Shown here piece after piece: positions 59,417 through 64,000 of a stretch of DNA of 64,000 nt. Each line of letters begins with the position of its first letter. The stretch's first letter is position 1. Source of the DNA: Erwinia sp. OLFS4. GTDB lineage: Bacteria > Pseudomonadota > Gammaproteobacteria > Enterobacterales > Enterobacteriaceae. The DNA lies in contig NZ_MOMB01000047.1 of NCBI RefSeq assembly GCF_002752165.1, positions 62,001-126,000 on the forward strand, given 5' to 3'. A model generated the notes under the pieces. The model had not been told where the DNA came from, did no database searches, and saw nothing but the letters and a program-made list of their open reading frames with translations. A program made the position numbers and the translations under genes.

Positions 59417-59500
59417 AACAGCCCGAAACCACATCAGATAACTACACTTATTACACATAGTTAGCTATTGTTTTGGGGAAGCCCAATAAAGTACCAAACC

Positions 59501-60082
59501 TTAGTTTGATGGCGTTTGGGGCCACTCAATATCAAGTGGGATTGACGTATCCACCCGGTTCAGTGATACGCGATATTTTTTCCAGTCCGTTAATAGTCGC
59601 TTTTCTTGATCCGTAGCAATATCGAGATCAACCGCATCTTGCAGTGGGGCGATATTCACATTCGCTGTCTGCATCAAGCGGCTCTTCTGGTTTTCTGCAT
59701 CACGCAGCCGTGCCGCTTTTTCAGCCTCATCATCCTTCACCCACTTTCTGCCGTCCCATTTCTGATACTGACCGTCAGGCGCAAGTGAGGTCGTGTTGTC
59801 GGGCAGAGGTCCCGGCACGGTAACATAAATCTCTCTCCCCGTTCCGGTATCAAAAATCGTCCTGCCCCGGTGGTCCTCTGCCAGTGACCATTTTGCCTTA
59901 TCCGGGTCAAATACCGCCACATGAGCGGCAGGGATATCAGGCGGCGCAATGTCCGTGCAGTTCGCAGGCAGTCCGGTATGGGGCGGAATGAAAGCATCCC
60001 CCGCACCAATAAACTCCTGCGTGTCGGCCCGCAGGTTATAGACTTTCAGTGTCTGTGCTTTTTCGCTCATCTTAAAGGTCAT
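59501..60082 (-). CDS. Prophage tail-fibre assembly protein
   Basis: A 193-residue protein of the Caudovirales tail-fibre assembly family (Tfa). Typical features are the N-terminal [34 protein letters not shown], a central [23 protein letters not shown] and the C-terminal [26 protein letters not shown]. It acts as a chaperone or tip for the tail fibre. It is the last phage gene before the speA junction and overlaps the macro-domain gene by 4 bp (ATGA). Confidence 0.9.
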   Translation of the reverse strand: MTFKMSEKAQTLKVYNLRADTQEFIGAGDAFIPPHTGLPANCTDIAPPDIPAAHVAVFDPDKAKWSLAEDHRGRTIFDTGTGREIYVTVPGPLPDNTTSLAPDGQYQKWDGRKWVKDDEAEKAARLRDAENQKSRLMQTANVNIAPLQDAVDLDIATDQEKRLLTDWKKYRVSLNRVDTSIPLDIEWPQTPSN

Positions 60083-60942
60083 TTTTTTACTCCGTGGCTG
60101 TGTGCACCGATGCTGATGGAAGGATTATGGTCATGGCGCCCCCATGTGGATGAAGGGACACCGTGAGAATGAGAACCAGGTGTCACATGCGTAGACTGCT
60201 GATACGCCCCGCTCAGAACATCATCAGCCTGATGTTTCAGACTGATGCAGGGCTGGCCCGTACGGGAACAGGTGGTTCTGTAATCCCCGAGCCCGATGTA
60301 TCCTGTGCCGGCGTTCGGGCAGCAGGTTGCCGACGGGCAATATGCCGTTGTGTTAAATACTGCCCGCTGCCGCTCTGTCGCATACTGCCAGCTGATATTC
60401 CGTGTCGGTAAGATGACGCTCTGCCAGGCAAGCAGCATCTGCCGGGCCACACTCTCCGGTGGCACCCGCCCGCATCCGGCACCCATCGCCGGGAACACAA
60501 CGGTACGGATTTTCTTATCATCCGTGGCATTCAGGTTATGTTGGTGGATAGCCAGCAGCGCCGCGCGGGTGGCGTTGTACACCGCATCAGTGCCGTCGAC
60601 TGCCTGTGGCACGCGCATGGTCGGGGCATGCACCAGCCAGGGATGATTGCTGTTCCCGCTTTCAATAACGAACGCGGTACCCACCGGCTGCTCCCCCAGA
60701 TACTCCCTGATAATACGGTTCTGCACCCGTGTCTGAAGCTGCGTCCCGAAAAACGCCGTAATGGCCGCATCAACGCCGCCGTCCATCAGGCCGAAGCTGT
60801 TGGCGGCGCTGACCATGCAGTCAAACGCCTCCAGTGTTTCAAACGGACCGCGATGCACGGTGACGTCCGGTATAGCGGAAAAGGCGCTGTCGAACGCCTG
60901 TGCCATCGCCGGAACCGGCGCGGAAAGAATCAGCTTAATCAT
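60079..60942 (-). CDS. Macro-domain protein with tail-tip-like HxH end (prophage)
   Basis: A 287-residue protein in the tail-fibre operon. Residues 1-178 look like a macro domain (ADP-ribose-binding fold): [21 protein letters not shown], then [17 protein letters not shown] (45-61, cf. NAANS..L.GGGVDGAI) and [19 protein letters not shown] (151-169). Residues 200-232 hold five Cys (202, 207, 208, 225, 232). The C-terminus has three HxH motifs (258-260, 270-272, 281-283) in a Gly/Ser-rich context like that of the neighbouring tail fibre. ATGA overlaps on both sides tie it to the tail genes. Function unknown: it could be a virion part, a receptor-binding tip or a modifier of ADP-ribosylation. Confidence 0.75.
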   Translation of the reverse strand: MIKLILSAPVPAMAQAFDSAFSAIPDVTVHRGPFETLEAFDCMVSAANSFGLMDGGVDAAITAFFGTQLQTRVQNRIIREYLGEQPVGTAFVIESGNSNHPWLVHAPTMRVPQAVDGTDAVYNATRAALLAIHQHNLNATDDKKIRTVVFPAMGAGCGRVPPESVARQMLLAWQSVILPTRNISWQYATERQRAVFNTTAYCPSATCCPNAGTGYIGLGDYRTTCSRTGQPCISLKHQADDVLSGAYQQSTHVTPGSHSHGVPSSTWGRHDHNPSISIGAHSHGVKK

Positions 60943-62237
60943 GCAAGCCTCACAATGTAGTTAAACGCAATATTTTTAACGGTGTTTTCCGCATTGCCTG
61001 TCGCGTCAATGGTGGCGCTGTGACCGTGCGCCCCCATATCGATATAATGATTATGACCACCGATACCGACCCAGTGGTCATGAGGGCCAATGTAAACCGT
61101 ATGGCCGTGCTGACCGTCAGTCGACGACCGGTCCGCCGTCCATGCACCGCTTGTTCTTTGTCCGGCAGCCAGACCGCCGCTCTGTTCGCCTGTCCACGGG
61201 TTATAGGGAAAGGCATGACTGTGCGCCCCCTGCGCGTCAGTCCCCTTGCCGCCGTAGTCAAACGTTGTCGTCTGTTTTGAGCCGTAATCAAACCAGCTGG
61301 TCATCTTCCTTCCCAGGTCGACACTGCTGACGGAGGCCGTGTGCGTATGGCTTTTAATACCGTCCTGCTCCACCGAGAGCACAGCGCGACCGCTCTCCGG
61401 TTTACCCTTTATAATCCAGCCACGCATATCCGGCAGCCGGCCTGAAGGGTATGCTGCCGCTAAAAGCGGGTACTGCTGTCTGTTAAACTCCTGACCTGAC
61501 ATCAGCGTATATCCTGCCGGGGTTACGTCTGACGGCCAGGGGATGGGTGCCCCGACAGGGTAAGTGTCGAAACTGACGCCGGAGGGATTCAGAACCGAAA
61601 AAAAAGTTTTCATCCTGTCGGGAATGCAGAGGAAAGGAACATCTTTAAGTAAATCACCGGCACCAAGCTTCTGACCGCCCTTTTTTAGCAGCGGATAATT
61701 CCCCGAAACTTTACCCCCAAGAGTAAGCTGAAGCGTGGCTTCCCCGGTATTATTCAGTTGCGGGATAACAACCAGAGGAGTCCTCAACGTCCAGTCTGTA
61801 TTTCCGTGCAGGAAATACGTGGCCGGCAGTTCCAGCGTCAGCGCATTCGCCGTACCGCCAGCAACACCCGCCGTATAATGTCCGCTCTGCAATTGCTCTA
61901 TTTGTACAAACTGATTTTCAGAGCCGCGGGTCGCAAAATTACCCACCACATCGTTCAGTGCCCACCCTTTCGCCGTGGTTCCCTCCTGCCCGCGTACTAC
62001 GGTCAGCATATCGTTACTCACTGCGGTAAGGTGGCATACCTCAAAAACGGTTTCTTTGGCATCTGTCAGCGTTATTTTTGCGTACACGCGAAGATTATTC
62101 GAAGCATTCGTATAATCACTGGTGAGCAATTTAGCAAAAACCTTTCCGTTACCTGGCATCACCTGAAGGGTGGTCTGGCTGGCGGTAATATCTGCCGCCA
62201 GTGACGAAATTACGTTGTTACCGAATCCTGTAATCAT
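60939..62237 (-). CDS. Prophage tail fibre protein with collar domain and HxH tip
   Basis: A 432-residue tail fibre. The N-terminal ~130 residues ([29 protein letters not shown] ... [26 protein letters not shown]) form the attachment domain seen in many short phage fibres. A phage tail collar domain follows ([25 protein letters not shown] ... [11 protein letters not shown]). The C-terminus holds HxH repeats (HTH, HSH, HGH, HDH, HNH, HGH) as in metal-threaded fibre tips, ending [17 protein letters not shown], the usual end of collar proteins. Overlaps both neighbours by 4 bp. Confidence 0.9.
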   Translation of the reverse strand: MITGFGNNVISSLAADITASQTTLQVMPGNGKVFAKLLTSDYTNASNNLRVYAKITLTDAKETVFEVCHLTAVSNDMLTVVRGQEGTTAKGWALNDVVGNFATRGSENQFVQIEQLQSGHYTAGVAGGTANALTLELPATYFLHGNTDWTLRTPLVVIPQLNNTGEATLQLTLGGKVSGNYPLLKKGGQKLGAGDLLKDVPFLCIPDRMKTFFSVLNPSGVSFDTYPVGAPIPWPSDVTPAGYTLMSGQEFNRQQYPLLAAAYPSGRLPDMRGWIIKGKPESGRAVLSVEQDGIKSHTHTASVSSVDLGRKMTSWFDYGSKQTTTFDYGGKGTDAQGAHSHAFPYNPWTGEQSGGLAAGQRTSGAWTADRSSTDGQHGHTVYIGPHDHWVGIGGHNHYIDMGAHGHSATIDATGNAENTVKNIAFNYIVRLA

Positions 62238-62860
62238 TTCACAACCACCGTTGTCGAATACTCATAAATAAATGGCAGTTTAACCAAAGACTGATCAATG
62301 GCATCCTTGAGAAAATGCCCAACACCATCTCCATAATCCGGTATGGCAATTGAAAACATTCCTGCATCTACTGTTACACTAACGTCATACGTACTTTGCA
62401 AGCATGGGTCTACGCCATTTACACCATGAATGAAACGCGCAACCCGACGCTTAAGCCAGTCAATACAAAAATGAGTCCCATCGCCCTTATAAAAATTCCA
62501 TGTTAAAATCCTTTTGAAGTAATCATCAGGGACATAGGATGCTGAGCCAGGTATATAATTTTTCATCCTGGCGTAAGCTATAACATTGTACTCAATGGTA
62601 TTATACGCTCCTCGAGCAATTGCATCTTCTGACACCTGTAATAATGGCCTCTCCTCTCCATATATACCCATAGCGATCCAGTCCAGAAGTTCGCCAATAA
62701 TTAGCGATGACGTCCAGCATGGCAACTTAAGATTATTAAGATAATCTAAATATTCCTGTGCAATCTCGTTGTATGACTCAAAAAAAGCCACTATGTTTTT
62801 GTCATCTCTGTATTGAACGAAGGGATATGCGGGGATTATTTTCTTAGTTAGATCCTTCAT
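62234..62860 (-). CDS. Prophage tail protein between baseplate J and the fibre
   Basis: A 208-residue protein. I chose the ATG at 62860 ([20 protein letters not shown]); the frame is open to 62938 but lies inside the baseplate J gene. By position and size it is the P2 gpI-like or DUF2612-type tail protein that joins baseplate and fibre; I recognise no diagnostic motif beyond the aromatic-rich middle ([14 protein letters not shown]-like, [26 protein letters not shown]). It overlaps the J gene by 17 bp and the fibre gene by 4 bp. The base composition is clearly more AT-rich than that of the fibre genes next to it. Confidence 0.7.
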   Translation of the reverse strand: MKDLTKKIIPAYPFVQYRDDKNIVAFFESYNEIAQEYLDYLNNLKLPCWTSSLIIGELLDWIAMGIYGEERPLLQVSEDAIARGAYNTIEYNVIAYARMKNYIPGSASYVPDDYFKRILTWNFYKGDGTHFCIDWLKRRVARFIHGVNGVDPCLQSTYDVSVTVDAGMFSIAIPDYGDGVGHFLKDAIDQSLVKLPFIYEYSTTVVVK

Positions 62861-64000
62861 ATTGTTTAACCTGAACTTGGGAGGTAGACGTAGAAAAATA
62901 GGCGTAAGTATCGCCATATACCAGACTGGAGTTGTCAACAGGTGGTTTGATTTTACCGTTAATACCGACCTGAACCTGAATCATTGAAACTAAAGATAAA
63001 GGCACTAAATCTTTTACGGAGTTAAGAAATATTTCCTGTATCTCAAAGATATTTATTGGCTGACCTACAGCAACAGAGTTCACATAATCGACAATATTTT
63101 GCTGAACTGCCTTAGCCATCCCATCAGGGTCGATATAACTTGTTGATGCCGTATTCCAGGTAATAAAAATCATCGCATTCTGGGATGACGGCACTACAAA
63201 AGGAATACGATACACATCGGGGTAAACATCGATCTCAATTGTTTTTTTCTCCACCTCATCACCTGATGGATTACTCACATCGTTTGTCAGGATGGATATA
63301 TCCGGTACGGATTTGTAAATAGCATAAGCAACTTCATACGGATCTCCACCTCCTACAACAGCAACCCATTTTCCAAGCGCCGCCTGCCGGTACGAGATGA
63401 GGTTTTTCTGCACTCCATCTACCAGTTGCAATAATGAACGAAAACAGTCGGGTGTACCTTGTACTGCCATCATCCCCGCCTGCATCACCTGTGCACGATA
63501 AGATGAATAGCTTTGTTCTCCTTCGCCTGGAAGGCCAGCAACAAGGTTAGTACAGGTTACTGGCTGAGATTTCGGTACCGAAGTGATGATCTGCGTAACT
63601 GAACCTTCTGGTACCGCCCAGGAACCCTCAGACGTTGCCAGGCAGTACAAAGGCTCAGTTTGTCCGCTTGAGGGGATTACCGCATCACGCACCACCGCGT
63701 ACTGGTTATTTCCATCGCCAACAGTAAAGCCCTTCGGTATAGGGAATCCCGGAAGGCCAGAGAACACCACATACACGGATGTGTTTGTTCCCTCCCCTTG
63801 CTGCACGCCGTAAATGTTACCTAACTGCATCAGCAGCGGGATATTAGCGCCGTATGGGCTACATGAATTGATAAGATCGACACGTAGCTGATCAATCAGT
63901 GCAATCGCTCCTGTGCCTGTACCAGCCATATCGGTTATCAGTCCCGGTGGCAGGTTTGCGGTGTAGCCAGGTACTTTTGCAGCGACACGAGAAATCAGAC
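62844..64000 (-). CDS. Prophage baseplate J-like protein (5' end outside window)
   Basis: At least 385 residues; the frame is open to the window edge, where it reads LISRVAAKVPGYTANLPPGLITDMAGTGTG. An ATG lies at 63929, but the upstream codons look like real coding sequence, so the gene probably starts outside. It matches baseplate J / gp47-type proteins: N-terminal ALIDQLRVDLINSCSPYGANIPLLMQLG, then the beta-rich NTSVYVVFSGLPGFPIPKGFTVGDG and the middle YRAQVMQAGMMAVQGTPDCFRSLLQLVDGVQ. It forms the baseplate wedge of contractile-tail phages. AT-rich like the next gene. Confidence 0.85.
   Translation of the reverse strand, partial: LISRVAAKVPGYTANLPPGLITDMAGTGTGAIALIDQLRVDLINSCSPYGANIPLLMQLGNIYGVQQGEGTNTSVYVVFSGLPGFPIPKGFTVGDGNNQYAVVRDAVIPSSGQTEPLYCLATSEGSWAVPEGSVTQIITSVPKSQPVTCTNLVAGLPGEGEQSYSSYRAQVMQAGMMAVQGTPDCFRSLLQLVDGVQKNLISYRQAALGKWVAVVGGGDPYEVAYAIYKSVPDISILTNDVSNPSGDEVEKKTIEIDVYPDVYRIPFVVPSSQNAMIFITWNTASTSYIDPDGMAKAVQQNIVDYVNSVAVGQPINIFEIQEIFLNSVKDLVPLSLVSMIQVQVGINGKIKPPVDNSSLVYGDTYAYFSTSTSQVQVKQYEGSN

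Noticed and set aside
1-64000. tRNA genes, CRISPR arrays and insertion sequences
   Set aside because: I saw no cloverleaf-like segment, no regularly spaced repeats and no transposase frame in the window.

Overview
The window looks like a chromosomal segment of an enterobacterium. Gene content and order largely follow the Escherichia coli stretch from ygdQ to speA: ygdR-tas-lplT-aas-galR-lysA/lysR, then lysS-prfB-recJ-dsbC-xerD-fldB-cptA-sdhE-ygfZ-trhA-gcvPHT-ubiI-ubiH-pepP-ygfB-zapA-6S-fau-serA-rpiA-argP-yggE-argO-mscS-fbaA-pgk-epd-tktA-speA. Protein similarity to E. coli is high but not at the level of Escherichia or Salmonella, and several E. coli neighbours (bglA, loiP, speB, one of the two Omr RNAs) are absent. 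A member of the Erwiniaceae (Erwinia/Pantoea group) or a close relative is my best guess; this is inference.

Layout. 1-5143: ygdQ end, ygdR lipoprotein, tas, and the lysophospholipid salvage pair aas-lplT. 5212-18592: an accessory block between aas and galR with a complete tripartite efflux operon (adaptor, two RND pumps, outer-membrane channel), a second FtsI-like class B penicillin-binding protein, one OmrA/OmrB-type small RNA, and a BisC-like molybdoenzyme. 18789-25063: galR with its operator, an acetyltransferase, divergent lysA/lysR, an MFS exporter, and an arylamine N-acetyltransferase. 25147-34547: translation and repair (lysS, prfB with its programmed frameshift, recJ), dsbC, xerD, and the fldB/cptA/sdhE/ygfZ group linked to flavin and iron-sulfur enzymes. 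34775-39232: glycine cleavage operon gcvTHP. 39612-45380: ubiquinone hydroxylases, pepP, ygfB, then divergent zapA, 6S RNA and fau. 45400-51330: serA, rpiA, argP, yggE, argO, mscS. 51542-57280: epd-pgk-fbaA and tktA for central carbon flow. 57700-58104: a small YidB-like protein.

58179-64000: the chromosome is broken inside speA. Only the last ~390 codons of arginine decarboxylase remain. Directly behind the break lies the late (tail) end of a prophage that continues past the window: tail-fibre assembly protein, a macro-domain protein with a tail-tip-like end, a collar-type tail fibre, a second tail protein and a baseplate J protein. The four complete ones and the J gene overlap one another and read toward speA. 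The junction carries three copies of a 9-bp repeat and is the likely right attachment site.

The most unusual items are the prophage insertion within speA with its repeat cluster, the macro-domain/HxH chimera in the tail operon, the Ser/Thr-rich loop in one RND pump, and the FtsI paralogue with an SxD in place of SxN.
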